64,000 nucleotides of DNA from Baylisascaris procyonis (GCA_037389465.1 JAZARR010000082.1:2592501-2656500); one strand, 5' to 3'. Positions 35,936 through 49,331 are shown, counted from the first letter of the stretch. The notes: generated by a model not told the origin, from the sequence alone. A program made the numbers and translations.

Positions 35936-36395
35936 CTTCCGGTTGATTAATTGCCCTGCCGGAACCGGAACCAGTTGAACCTGTTGATAGTATTGGTGTA
36001 AACCGGATTCAACGGAGACTCAGAGAAGGGGGATGTCCATTCCTTAGAAAGGAAACTGTTTTGAAGCTCGAGGTTTTATTGAAAGGGAGTCGGTCTAAAT
36101 AAAATATTGAGCTTAAAGAGAGACCTTATGAGATAATAGGAGTTTGCAGTAGCAAAATATGGCATTTATCTTTTTTTATCTTATATAATTGCATTTCTAG
36201 AAAACTATAAATTGAAGAGTTATATAAATTTTTTAAGGTGTGACATCGAATCATCTGCTAGTTTTTTTTAAATGTGAGTTGCTTGTTTAGGAATCAAATT
36301 TTAAATTATTTTGGATGTTTTTCATAATATAAATTGTTCTATTCTAATTCGATTTTATTTTTATTTCATTAACCATTTATAGACTATAATTTATG

Positions 36396-36407
36396 AATTA
36401 GCTTCAG
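36396..36407 (+). promoter_or_regulatory. candidate splice or trans-splice acceptor before the galectin start
   Basis: AATTAGCTTCAG ends 12 bases before the galectin ATG at 36420. This fits spliced-leader addition or a leader intron; the pyrimidine tract is short. Confidence 0.4.
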
Positions 36408-36419
36408 GAAAATAGTGTA

Positions 36420-38425
36420 ATGGCTTCGGCGCCGAATTACAACGACGACGACGATAAACGACCACCATCTATCATACGTAGTCCTGTAAGTGTAATATTT
36501 CCTTAAAAACTATCATTATTAGAATTTATATCATTATATCTTTAAATCTATTCGTAAATACCGTTCTGGATATCCTTTGAATGGATTTGAACAAACTTTG
36601 AAGTGTAAATAGTCAAGCTCAGTAATATCCCTCTTTGATAACGTAGCTTTATATCTTCTGACTCATTGATGGGATTTTTCATGTGTATCGCTTAAATCCC
36701 ATCCTCATGCTAATTGAAGCTAGAGCTAGATTTAACTTTTGTTCAATCCTTGAGTATGAATATGCTGAATATTCTTTTGTAAAGCCGACTCACGACGGAA
36801 TTTTTAATCCTTCAGTGACAACGACGTTATATTTAGCGAGAATGCAGTGAAATTTTACGACCGGGCCTTCGAGCATGCGTATATTAAAAATGATTATTTC
36901 TGAATAAGCTGAAGAATTTTTTTTGATGGGGCTGGAAGAATATAAGAAATGCTTTTGTGAAAGCCGCCTTAGTGAAGGTGCCGTTGAATTTTCTCAGCTG
37001 TCTTAAGATCTTTTTTCTTTTTCCGCAGACATCGACCAAATTTGAGTGAAGTACTCCAAAATGAAGCAGCAACAAGCAACAAAAGTTTTTTCCATAATTT
37101 TCTATGCAATTATATTGCGAACTATGGAGAATATAGTTCGCAATTTGAGCGACTCTTTTCGAAATTTCAACACACTGGCTATATGAGCTAAGATTGATGC
37201 GCTTATGTAAACATCAAAATTCTTCATCATATCCTTTCTAGATGGATCGAGATCGTATAAACGTAGAGGATATTCGACTGAAAAATTTACATAAAAGAAA
37301 ACGCATTTTTCAGCTGATATATATAAAGAAAAGATCTCTATACTGAATGGAATTTATGTAACAAAGAAATAGTGAAATGTTACGGGAAATGTTATTTCGT
37401 AAATTGCTAACAAACATTGAAGCATACCCATCGGCGATTCTGTTATATTTTAGAGTAACCATTTTCTTTAGAAGCTGATAGATTAGATCGAAATTTTTTT
37501 ATTATTTCAGGCTAAAAATTGCCATACGATATCAGCATTTAGTTTAAATGATAACTATAGAATTTGTTTGAATTTATTCAAATTTAAATTGTTTAAAAAT
37601 AATTAAATGATAACTTTGCAAATGCACTATTATTATATTCGAATAAATAAACAAAAAGATTTATAATAAATTAAATTCATATTACAAAAGAAATATTTTA
37701 CACTACAAATAACTTTTTTTTTATTATTTCGACTCAAAAGGAATGCCCTAGTTGAAAATATTCTTTCCGAAAAAGAAAGGAATTGAAACTTTAATTTTCA
37801 GGTGGATTTATTGCAAATGCAAAAATTATGCAAATTTCAGATGTTACCATATGTGGCGGCGATACCTGGTGGATTATTTCCAGGACGTGCGATCCTTATA
37901 AAAGGATCTGTATTATCATCAAGCGATGTGAAACGTTTTCAAGTGGATTTATGCTGTGGATTATTGATTGCGGGTGATCATCAAGACAATAAAGCTTTAC
38001 ACTTCAATCCACGTTTCGAAACGAGTAGTTCATGGTAAAACAAGTTGAATAATACTTTCAGGCTTATTTTAAATTATTTTCAATATATTCAGAAAAATTG
38101 CATATATATTCAAATATTTGCAACATCTCAACGTTGAATGTACAATAATGTAATTAATTCATCATTGAATATGCTTTCGGAGTATATTTATAACAAAAGT
38201 TTGTGGTATCTCAAAAAGTTTGTGGTGTGTCTATAACACATATCGATGTAACATAATCGAATATAACAATATATAGCACAACGGGTGCATTTTACATCAC
38301 ATATCATTGCGTTTTTCTAAGTGTGCTGCAATATTCTTAAAAGAGGATGTTGATGTTCTAGAGTATTTTTTGATGTCATATTTTCTGTAGTTATTTGTCA
38401 TTTTTTTTTTCAAAGGATTCATAAG

Positions 38426-38481
<56 letters not shown>

Positions 38482-41034
38482 AAATTGTATATATTGGTGT
38501 AATAATGGCATATTCTTGAGGTTCTCTGGCAAAGCTGATCATCAAATTGTACTCAATTCATTGGTGAATAATCGCTGGGGGGTTGAAGAGCGATACGGAA
38601 ATGTTTTCAAAGAAGGACGTCCATTCAGTTTACGAATTCTTGTTTTATCTGAATATTTTAAGGTAAAATTTATTCTATGATTTTTATTTCTATTATATCT
38701 AAATTTTTCTTGTTAATTTTTTGAAACAAAGTCATTATCATTTGCTTTGTCTGTTTTATATCATCTGATATTTAGCTAAAAGAATTAAAGAAATTCCTTC
38801 TTTTTACTCATAAATAGCCGAGGGAGTGTTTACATTCAGACTTTTGGCAAATTTCATTAGGGAAATAATCTACATTCCAATTTAATCTGCTTAGAAATGA
38901 GCACCCTTCGTTTCTTCTATCTCTTTCTTTTATTTTTGAAGTTAGTTGTGGCCTCAGTTGACAGTTGGAATAGAGAAGGAAAAAAGGAAAAATTATTGGG
39001 CGGGAAACTTGTGATCTATTATTCATTTCAGGTCTATAAATTTGAGTTTATGAGCTATTAACGCACGTTTTGCAATTCACGCCCTTATTCACTCAACGTT
39101 CCTTTTTTAGACTTTTTTTGTGAATTGATTTGCAGCATCAGTCTTTGATTCTCCCTCATCTCTCAAATGAGAGGTGTTGAAGAAAAGGAGGGAATGGAAT
39201 GGGGAGGCTAAATGGGCTCATCTGCGCAAGGCTCATTGCAGATCTATTTTACAGATCGCTGTAGACGGGCGACATTTATGTGATTATTTATATCGAATAG
39301 GAATAAACGATGTTCAAACGATCTTCATCTCTGGCAATATCAACGTGGATCTTATCGAATTTCAGGGCGAGGTTAGTTCTTCGTTAATGATTGCTTCGTG
39401 AAAAATTCTCTTATGATGCCATATATTAGAGGCCATAAAGAAAAAAAAATTTTTGGTCGTTTTTCTTTTTTGCATGTTTTTCAAAGTTGTTTTGCACATC
39501 ACACAGTCTTTTTTTGTCTGCTTGATGTTTTCGTCTAATTGTGCTTACGTAACTGTATGAAATATTCGGTTATTTTCGTTTAATGTTGCTACTATTATTA
39601 AAGGGACAGTTTACGGATCCATCGTAGATGCATGGCGAAACGTCAGAAGACGTTATTTTCGATCATCGTAGATGGCTTCAAGTTGTTGCACCGTCATTTT
39701 AGGGCTACTATAAGCATAAATTTAGGTTCGAAATAATCTGCATATTGCCATAGGCAACATTTTAAACTTCATTATCCCCAGGGGTAAATCCATAGAAATG
39801 CGCATCGATGAATCTGTTACCTCTAGCAATATCGTTTGTCCAAGAAATTAAAAAGAATAATTCAACCATGTGTCGCGTATTTTGACGAAGTGAAGTAAGC
39901 TAGTTTATTAGATGGTACTATTATATTTGGAGGAAGTAGAATTTGTGACCTTCCTATGCACTTAACTTTTCCATAATTTGTTATATTTTTTGCACTTCCT
40001 TTATGTGTTCCATCGAATTTTTTTTTCTTTTGGTAAGCACTCTGATAGCGCATTTTGGGAATTTTCACCAGGGGGTGGGGGGGGGGGAGGGGATAGTTAT
40101 CCACTGATGAGTAAAGCCTCTTGATCTGTGTGTCAATTGCAGCTTGATTAACATTAACACCAGAATGGCACATATCATTGTTTTAGTTATTTCACTTCAT
40201 TGCTTGGTTTGAGTGCATTGCACGATGAAACTATTATTTGTGAGTTTTATGCACATTTATTTGTACCACTTTTTCTGTTGAAACTCTTTTTAACGCTTAA
40301 TATTGGATTGAAAATAAGAATTGGAGAGGAGGGGGGGGGAGATGGTGGAAAATATTATAGATTGGCGAAGAATTTTATTAATTTAGATGGTTTTCATAAT
40401 GAGATGATTTTATTAGTTATGTGCATTTTTGTAATATTCAATGATGTTTACAGAAATTAATTTTGAATTCGCATTAAAATATATGAATTAGTTGTTTTGA
40501 TGTTTACTTCGCCGTAAAAAAATTGTTGCTTTCATTTCCTTCATTCAGAAAGGAAACCTTTGTCTTTTAATGAAAATATCCTTAGCAAGAAGTTATTAAT
40601 TAATATGAAATATTTTTTGAGGTATATTGAGAAGAGAAATATATGTGCTGAATGCACCCATGTGTTCTTATCAGTGTTATTGTTTTGTTTTGTTTTGTTT
40701 TTTTTAAACTACGGTTTGCTGGAAAGAAGTTTTTCGAAGAGTTTTGAGGCCTAGTGTGCCTTTTTTTGAATGAGCTACTATAGATAATAGAGGCCACCAA
40801 TTCGATATTTGATGATTTTGTTTAGTAAAAATTTTTGAATTTTTGGTTCATGTCCTCTCGTCTCCCGTCACTTATTGTTTTTGTAATATTCAAGAAGCCA
40901 CCTTTTTTCCCTTATTGTCATAGCTGTGAATGTATGATGGTCGTGAGCTTTGCTGTAGCTGATATAGATGTGTATGCATATATGGGCGTATCTGTAGTAT
41001 ATGTATATACTTACATGTGTATATGTAATTACAC

Positions 41035-41104
<70 letters not shown>

Positions 41105-44100
41105 GAACTGCTCAGAGTAATTTCTGTGTGATGTTTGCTTGCTGTTTTGTATTAGCAGTTGATGGTTTTTATTAGATGGGTCGTCGTTTTCTTGTCATAA
41201 GATATCTTTGCCCTTTTTCCCTTCTCTATTCTCTGTATTCACAAAACTGTAGTCGAAACTTTTCAAATTATATCTCTCATTTAACATTAACACTCAGTCG
41301 TTCAATCGCATTTTAATTTTATTCTATTCATTTGCAGTTATTCATTTTTCTTTCTAATTCTTACTCCAATATGATACATCAAATTCTTAAATATTCATAC
41401 ATATCACTGCAAAAACAATTTGCATATACATATGTGTTACTCTCAATGATGAAGAACTATTATCTGAAAATGCACTCTTCTCTTTACTATAGAGTCCACT
41501 CATTAGTTGTTTTCTTCATGTTTCTCTCAAACTTTACCCATCTATACATACGAACTCATTTATAGCAGTCCAATTTTTAACTTGAAACACTTCATCTTTT
41601 GCTTCTTTATAATGAAATGAAGGTAACGTTATGCCTTTGAAACATTTTTTTTTCTATTGGCTAATTTAAGCTTTAAAATGAATTGAAAAGGAGGAGCGAA
41701 CCGGCAGAGATTAAAATATAATAAGTATTTTATTACTTGTCCATCCGAAAACAGTTATCACCTGAAAAATGCAAAAGCGGTATATTTTATTTGCTATGAG
41801 ATATTAAATCTCTTTTTCCTCGTCAAATTGATTCCCATTATCGGATGATATTAGAGACTGCCTTAAATGATACTTTAAAATATATCGTCGAAGTTGTATC
41901 TAGCATTGAACACCAGTCCATTTTTTTTTTTAAATTTAGTATACTGTATGTAACTGTGAATATATACACGATTATGGTATAGTTTTATTTCAAGTTGGTA
42001 AATATGCTGTGTTTGAGAACTTGCAACTTATTCTCGTTTCCTATATACCTCAACGAAATCGCATCGGAGATCAGAAGAACGACGAGTGTGGCGGTTTTAG
42101 GCAATGCTTACTTTGACGTCTCCAATAAAGAGACATCAAACGATCGATTATGATATTTTGAACACAATACATCCTATTGTTTAACGTTGATAATAGTCTC
42201 TTCGAAATTTTATATCTTCCCTCTCTCTCATTTATATTATGTTTTTCCTTGCCAATAATATAGAAAATTTCAATATAATATTGAGATTTTTCTCATAATA
42301 TATGTTGAATGATGTTTTCTTATTTCCCTTGTTTTTTTTTTTTCAAAGCTTTTTAAGCTTCAAGCTTTAAGCTTTTAAGCCACAAACTTTAAATTTGAAG
42401 CATTTTTCGAGCTCTGTCATTGCTGTCTTTGTTGCTATTTTATGCTTGGCTAAATATATTGTTCTTTTTTTCACAACAGTAGCATGTTGTAGAAGTTGGA
42501 GGACTTGTGTTGTGTTTTCTAACGATATTTTTTTTTTGCGCTTTGATCGTATTTGAGCGTTTGCCTTACTTTTTTTTTTTTTTTTCACTCCTAGCCAATC
42601 CTGATTCTGAGAGAAAAAAAAGCATTCACTGTCAGCAGCAAATCGAAGAAATCTTAGCATGTATTTTTATTTCCGCATTATTTAAAGATATATTTGCATC
42701 TAATCTATTCAGTTAATTCCGAACTTCAACATTTTTTTTGATATGTAAACATGGAAATCGGCCATCAATCGGGGTGAGAATGAATGCCTCTATCAATTTT
42801 AGGTTTTTATGATTTAACTATCGACTTTTCTAAATTTTATCTCCATAATCTCTCTTATTTTTATCATTAAAAAATATTTTTGCGAACATTTTCTATTAGT
42901 ATATTGAAACAATCGTAATAAACACTATCAAAATTCATAATGCTTGTATAGAGTGCTACAAATGATCCTCTAAACTTATTCACAACAATTTGCATTGTTG
43001 AATTCATTTTGCTTTTTCTATACTTGTGGTTTTTCTATGTTGAAATCGAAAAAAAGTTTTTTTATAAAATAACTCTATTTGAAAAATTTATTTTTATTAT
43101 TGAAAATACTATTATTTGATAATTATTATTCTTGTCAATGATAGATTATCAAGTATAATTACTATACAATATGGGGAAGAAGTAAAAAAAAATGAGCCTG
43201 GTAATCATTGATCTTTCTTTTGTTTATTGTTTATTTTTATTTGAAACTTTAGAGGATTACTAGTAGATCATTTGTTCATATAAAATTCATATAGATTGAA
43301 TTAAGGGGGAATAATATTTTCTGATAATCTCACTAATCTACCATATTTCGTTGATGTATTCATGTGTTTTTTTTTCTCTAATATTTTATCTTTTCTTTCT
43401 TTTTTCTTCATTTTCTCTTTCGCATCCTTTCTACTAATGCTTTCTAGCTATATGCAAAAAAAAAAAAAAAAAATTCTTTTCTGGGAAAATTCTATAGCAA
43501 TGCGAATAGATTTATTGCAGGAGAATGGTCGACCAGTGGTTGATTAAATGGCGTATTTGTGTGGTTCATTTCATCATCCCATATTCGTTTATTATTTAAC
43601 GTCACCCTTTATCGCTATACAAGTGAATATTATTTTCATTGTAGAGTAACATTCTTAATTTTATCGTTAAAAAAAATTTTTTTTGGAATTCAAATAATTT
43701 TTTTTTTTCGAAAATATTTTAATGAATTTTTTTTTTTTAATGTTGGGTATTGCTAACGGACTACCTCATAGATGCCGTATTGTGTATTATGATAATCCCG
43801 TTCTAGATAAGGTAGGAAAACACAATTTTAGATGTAATATGAGTGGGCATCGATGTTGACTGGCATATTAGAAATTTCTGATTTAAGAAAATTTTTCTGA
43901 AAAAGTTGTAATAATCGAATTTCCTTTCTTGCTGTCTGTTTGTCTGACGTCAATTCTATGATATATTTAAATTGAAATACCATAATTTTTTATCGCTAGT
44001 GGAGTAGAAATGCGTTTATTAAGGGAATGATTCTAATCCAAGTGTAATAAAGAACGTGGGAGATGGGTAATTTACGGCATTCGATCAGCTGGCGGGTAAG

Positions 44101-47100
44101 GGGAGATGGTGGGAGGGGGGGGGGGAGAGGATGCAGTATTAACTTAGTCAACCTATTTCATTTTGACGATTTTTTCATGAGTTATGTTGGACCTATATTG
44201 CGCTGTTTTTTTTAGATTATACTATAATGGATCGAGCTAATTTCTTTATAAACTCTGAGTGAAATTTTATTCGGCATTAGCTTTTTTTAGAAGTTTGCTT
44301 TTATGATTTTTTATCCATCTGTCATAGCTGTTCATTGTTTTATCGACTTTCAACTTGGTATATACTTACCGTTTTCACTGTTTTTTTTTTACTTTTCGCT
44401 TTTAATAGACTTATGTTTTTTATGTTTCTTTCGTTGGCTAAATAGTATGAAGTTCTGCGAATGGTTTTTTAAATAAATTTAAAAAAGTCTTTTTTTTTTT
44501 TGAAAATTTGGAAGGAGGCGGTTTGGGAAAGTGGAATGGGGGTGGGGGGAATTTATTGCTGACGAAGGTGATATTAAATTTAAAAAAAGGCAGAATTTGT
44601 GAAGTTGTGCTACTACAATTATGAAGTTAATTACTTTATAAGTTTCCATATTTTATGTTGGTGACTTTAAAATTGGTTATGTAGAATTTGTTTGAAATGT
44701 TTTCAAAAAAAAAAAAAAAATGATTTCATAGGACAACTCTTTTTTTTTAGATGAATTTTGAATTGTTTCAAAGCTTTAAAATGTTCTATTTTTCCTTTTC
44801 CTTAACAATGATGATGTTCGTTCTTTAAATTGTTTTTTTTTTTTCATTTATATGCAAATGCAATGTCCAGTATTCTTTCTCGCTTTTTGTGACGTTACGT
44901 ATCATGATGTATATATGCAAAGTTTTGTTACTTAATTTTCTTTTATTAGTAAATGAGGGTTTACAGGCTGACTTTACATAAATTTTATTTTGATTTAAAA
45001 GTTTATTCCAACGGTTTCATTGTAAGTTTTTACATTTTTATGACTTTTAATTGTTTATCAAAGATGCAGTGGATTCAGCCTTTAATTAAATAATCACTCC
45101 TGAAGTTTTTTTTTTCGAAAATTTCAGACAGTTTGAGATTGGCTAAAAATTTCAACAGAAGTTATGAGATATCCTCATTTTTAAAAGTGGATGAATCCTA
45201 TTCGTTCTTTTTTCATTTAAATCTAGAGTGAACCATGAATAGTAAAGAAAAACGAATAAAAGAAGGAATCAATGCGATCTTTGATATATATTAAAAAATG
45301 TTGTCCCGTTATGGTACTCGATCGGTTGTTGATATTTGAATTCGACCAGCAATGTTGGCATAAACCTCGGGTTCTATAAAATTTTCGAGATTTTCTGATG
45401 AATTTCTTTTTTTCGATGAGCAAAAATAGTGTCATCATATATAAATTTGAATTCCTGCTCATCGTTTATGCTGATTCACATATAAATTCATATTCCAATG
45501 CATTCATAATTTCTTTTAAAGGGTCTCTCAGTGCATTTTTCTTGCTCGAAATTAATAGTCATTAGATGCACTTTGGATGATGCTATTTGAAGATGATGCA
45601 TTCGTTGTCAAAATATTTTTACACTTAAAGTCGATCTTGAACTTGATTAAACAATTGTGTATTGTATTGTTGCCAAATTATGTATATTATAGCAGGTTTC
45701 GATTTAAAAAATGAGAGGAATTCAATTTTGAAAGCAATGATGAGGGGAAGGGAGAAGGAGGGGTTGAAACGAGTGGAGCAGGAAGCTAACCAATTTAGAA
45801 ATCGATGACTAAAATTTCGGCTCATATGGAAGAGAGAAGAAACAATCCATCCGTTCCATCTTTTTTTTTTTTTTTTGTTTGTCAGGAATGATTCAATTGA
45901 AACGCTTGAATAGTTTATATTGCTTCCCTCATCTAATTGTTCGTTGAATTTCCATTTTAATGATATTCTATGCTGTAAGCAACAATGCGATACAACGAGT
46001 TGGTCGCCTTTGTTGCGTGCTATTTATTTCAATTATTTAATTTTTATTCAATATGTGCTACATTTAATTGAAGTTTTAAATATTCATATCCTATTCTTAA
46101 GTGATAATGATTTAATTGCATTGATCAATTCATCTACCTTAATAAATCAATATTGATTGTGCTTTGATTTGCTTATCAACCTTTTTATGCGATGCATCTT
46201 TCTATCATACTAGTTGCATTCATATGAAGTGGGAATGAATCGAAACGTTCCTATTACCAACCTAGATTCTATTTTGGTGATATGTTTTGTTTCAGTTTAT
46301 TTATATTCTAGGTCTTATGACTAATGACAGCCAGCTGAACGAGAAGAGCCTCTATATTTGATTTGACCAAAAGGGTTTTCAATTGCGAATTGTTTAAAAG
46401 TATTGATACTATTTTTTTCGTAAGCAATTTGCTAATGATGCATATTCGCGACAATAGAGATTTTATCGCTAAATTAAAAAGACGATTAATCATAATCTTT
46501 TCTGTCTAGACGAATTCAGCAAAAGTTGCACTTGAACAGTGAATTCTATCATTATCAATTAAAGTGTGTCTGCGTGTCTGTGCGTGTGTCTGCGTGCATG
46601 TATATGTATGTATACGTGTGTATGCATCCGTGTCTGCGTATACGTGTGTGTGTGTTTATGATGCATATGTTTGTGTGCGCGTATTATGTACGTGTGTATG
46701 TGTATACATATATGTTTGTGTGCATGTGGGAATGAACTGTAAGGTGATTTATTTTGCTAACTAAGGATCCCTTACACCTAAAGCTATTTTACAGCATATC
46801 TTACTTGCTTGCAAAGAGAAGCACATCTTCCCTAAATCTCGATGAAGGGTATTTTATATTATAATTTAGAGAATCCATTTCAGCGTCCGCGGCAGCAAAA
46901 TCCTCAATCACAGATAACAAATGGACCGATTCGGAAACCAGTGAGTTGTTAGTTCTCTTTACTTATTGTTTTAGATTAGTCATTTATCCCTTACGGTATT
47001 TATTCCTTAGCTACTGAATAACCCCTATTTTTTTCTTCAAAATTAACCCGCAATTATATTTTTAATCTTTTTAAATTTCAAAAAAATGGTCTCGACGGTT

Positions 47101-49087
47101 ATCGAAGAGCATTAAACATTTATAAGTGGAAATTAGCCTAAATCTTATAATTGTAGACAAGATTGCCAATGAAAAACATTTACTCACTGAGATAATTCAA
47201 ACTCGATAGTGATAAGAAATTCATGTGAATAGTTTCCTCTCTTAGTTAGTCTATGACAACATGAGATGCGTAGACTAATGCGAGAGCATAGTTCAACAAA
47301 ATAAGGTGGTGTTAAGGAATATAGCCAAGCCTAAATAAAAGGCTATATTGCTGAATAATTAATGGGAATGCTCCGAGCAAAATTTGACGGCTAGAAGGGT
47401 AAGAATAATAAATTTCAAAAGTTCGTCTATTTTTATTCAATTTGATGATCTGATCTCGAGACCTGACGTCGATAATTTTTCCCACCTACATCCTCAGTTG
47501 AGGTTATCACTGATAGACTATAATTTCTAGAAGCAAGTGTTTGTTATTGGTGAAAATTTAGGAATGAAGCTTTAATTGAACTCGGTGATCTAGCTTATTC
47601 CTTTCTAGTATATTTCGTAGCGATATAATAGGCGATAAAAAGTGATATTATTCTTGCTGCAACCATTTCATAAATTTTTTAAACAGAATTTTATGGAACT
47701 TTTTTTTTTTCAAAAAATTTCACAAAACTTTTATAAAGTTGCTGCAATATTTCTTTTTTTTTTTTTTTCAGAAACTTCCATTACGTTTACCCGTGGAGAA
47801 AGGTCTCTTCGTTGGCTCATCGTTGAGTATAACGGCGACACCCTTAATGAATGCTGAAAATTTCTATGTGAATTTCTTAAACAATGATGAACATCTTCTT
47901 CACTTTAGAGTCGACTTTCCACAAGGAAAACATGAAGTTAGTTTTGAGAATTTTTTTTTTTTTTGTTTAACTCATAATGATTCAGAATTTTGAAGGGATT
48001 TTTATTTACTGGTACTTCTGAAATTTGGTAATAATTTTTTTTTTTATCGAATGGATTTCCTAAATTGTACAATCTTAGTTGATTTTCTTATATTTGTACC
48101 GTTTGTATTTTCGTTATATTAGTATAGATCGCTGAAAGAAATTTTATATTATTTGATCAATATTGATGATCAATATTAATAGTTAGCAAAAAATGCAATA
48201 AAGTCGTCCATATTCAAAAATATTCAAAAATATTCGAAAAGTTTAAAAAAGTTGCAATTTTATAGGGTGCAATAGTGCGTAATAGTACTTGTAATGGCGT
48301 ATGGCAAAGAGAGGAACGACAAATCAGTCAATTCCCATTCACTCGTGGTTTTACATTCGATTTGGTTTTTATTGCTGACCATAATGCGATTATGGTGTAT
48401 TTTTATTATTTGCTTTTATATTTTTTGATGAAAAATATCAATTAGAAAAAAAATTAGTTTTATAAAAAGTTTTTTTTTTTCAAAGAAAAATTCACCTCTA
48501 TCGAATTAAAAAGGTAGAAATTTATTAGTTTAATTTCGCTTGTCATGATTGACTTTTCTAACGACAAAATCCAAAGAAACCATAAGCTATAATTGATGAA
48601 TATATTGCTGTCCATTGTAGATCTTTGAATTTTAAGCTTAAATACTATGCGTATAATAATCAAGTTCGAAAGTGACCAGTTTCGGGGATTTATGAAGTTT
48701 AGGAGCTATTGTTATCGGAGCTCAGAATTTTGAAAATCTTGAATATAGGGACTCGGATGACAGCTATATACCGGTACACTTGCTTACAGACTACCGGAAA
48801 GGAACCAAAATAAACAATCGGCATTAGCAATTCTATGAAGTTCTACTATGTTTCGTTGAATTTTTTAGTTTTTAGTGTTAAAGTTTCTCGTTTTGAAATA
48901 ATGTTTTAGGAAAATCGCTCAGTGAGGTTATTGCTTATCTACTGAAATGTAAATTTCTTTTTTTTAGATTGAAATAAATGGGCAACATTTCACTAAATTC
49001 AGCTATCGTGGAGATGTATTGCTGAACGATGTCAATAAAATCGAAGTGAAAGGAGATCTCGCTGTACAGTTGATCGTTTTGAAATAG
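36420..49087 (+). CDS. tandem-repeat galectin with two carbohydrate-recognition domains, 342 aa
   Basis: Binds beta-galactosides. There is no signal peptide, as usual for galectins, which are made in the cytosol and exported unconventionally. Eight exons: 36420-36485, 37802-38034, 38521-38662, 39255-39371, 46884-46940, 47772-47936, 48266-48394, 48968-49087, totalling 1029 bases. A 22-residue acidic/basic head (NDDDDKRPP) precedes domain 1 (about 35-185). Domain 1 keeps the full sugar-binding set: His89, Asn91, Arg93 (HFNPR), Val110, Asn112, Trp119, Glu122, Arg124. A Gln/Pro linker is encoded by the 57-base exon. Domain 2 (about 206-342) keeps Val264, Asn266, Trp273, Glu276 and Arg278, but its first triad is His249-Arg251-Asp253 (HFRVD). 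Each domain uses three exons. The last junction falls at the same point in both (before IAVDGRH and IEINGQH), evidence of internal duplication. Intron 4 is 7.5 kb. Confidence 0.92.
38428..38479. repeat. (AT)n microsatellite in galectin intron 2
   Basis: About 52 bases of AT alternation, ending 41 bases before the acceptor of galectin exon 3. Confidence 0.95.
41036..41103. repeat. (AT)n microsatellite in galectin intron 4
   Basis: About 68 bases of AT alternation inside the 7.5 kb intron. Confidence 0.95.
43521..43547 (+). other. exon-like segment in galectin intron 4 (microexon or alternative end)
   Basis: After a good acceptor (TTTATTGCAG, ends 43520), phase 0 reads ENGRPVVD and then TAA at 43545-43547. 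Alternatively the first 15 bases (ENGRP) form a microexon ending at a GTGGTT donor. Joined to exon 4, the long version would make a galectin that stops just after domain 1. Splice-site pattern only. Confidence 0.2.
43740..43811 (+). other. candidate alternative first exon in galectin intron 4
   Basis: An ATG-initiated 24-codon frame (begins [19 protein letters not shown]) ends exactly at AAG|GTAGGA, phase 0, as the linker exon at 46884 requires. Splicing to that exon would give a protein with only carbohydrate-recognition domain 2. No acceptor precedes it in this phase, so it fits a first exon, not an internal one. Not proven. Confidence 0.25.
44063..44095 (+). other. second candidate alternative first exon in galectin intron 4
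   Basis: ATG followed by 10 codons ([11 protein letters not shown]) ending at a GTAAGG donor in phase 0, just before a G-run cluster. It is short, so chance is a real possibility. Confidence 0.15.
44100..44130 (+). other. G-run cluster (G-quadruplex candidate) in galectin intron 4
   Basis: Runs of 4, 3 and more than 9 G in 31 bases on the galectin sense strand. Similar but smaller clusters sit at 40071-40092, 40329-40338 and 44538-44549. Confidence 0.6.
46563..46735 (+). repeat. alternating purine-pyrimidine (TG/TA/CG) tract
   Basis: About 170 bases dominated by GT, GC and AT steps (TGTCTGCGTGTCTGTGCGTG and similar), ending about 150 bases before the galectin linker exon. This is simple-sequence-derived DNA. 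The Val-Cys-rich open frames across it are artefacts. Confidence 0.8.
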
Positions 49088-49302
49088 GAATATGGCCATT
49101 TGCTTATGTCGCATTATATCACTTAAACAATGAATATGTAACTTACCGTTCAATATTAGAAGTATGGAAAATGCGCAAATTTCTGCGAATTTTTTAAACT
49201 TTTGAAATTTATCGCTTAATATAATTTTTTTACTGCATGAATCCTTTTTTTTTCAGTAATATTGAGTAATATTTTTTAATCGCAAGCGGAAGAACTTAGC
49301 GA

Positions 49303-49331
49303 GGGAGGGGGAGGGGAGGCAAGGGAGAGGG
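49303..49331 (+). other. G-run cluster 3' of the galectin stop
   Basis: Five G-runs of three or more with 1-6-base loops, about 215 bases past the stop codon and before the likely poly(A) signal. It would lie in the 3' UTR as a possible RNA quadruplex. Confidence 0.6.

Noticed and set aside
46526..46764. Val-Cys-rich + strand open frames
   Set aside because: Product of the TG/TA/CG alternating tract, no domain.
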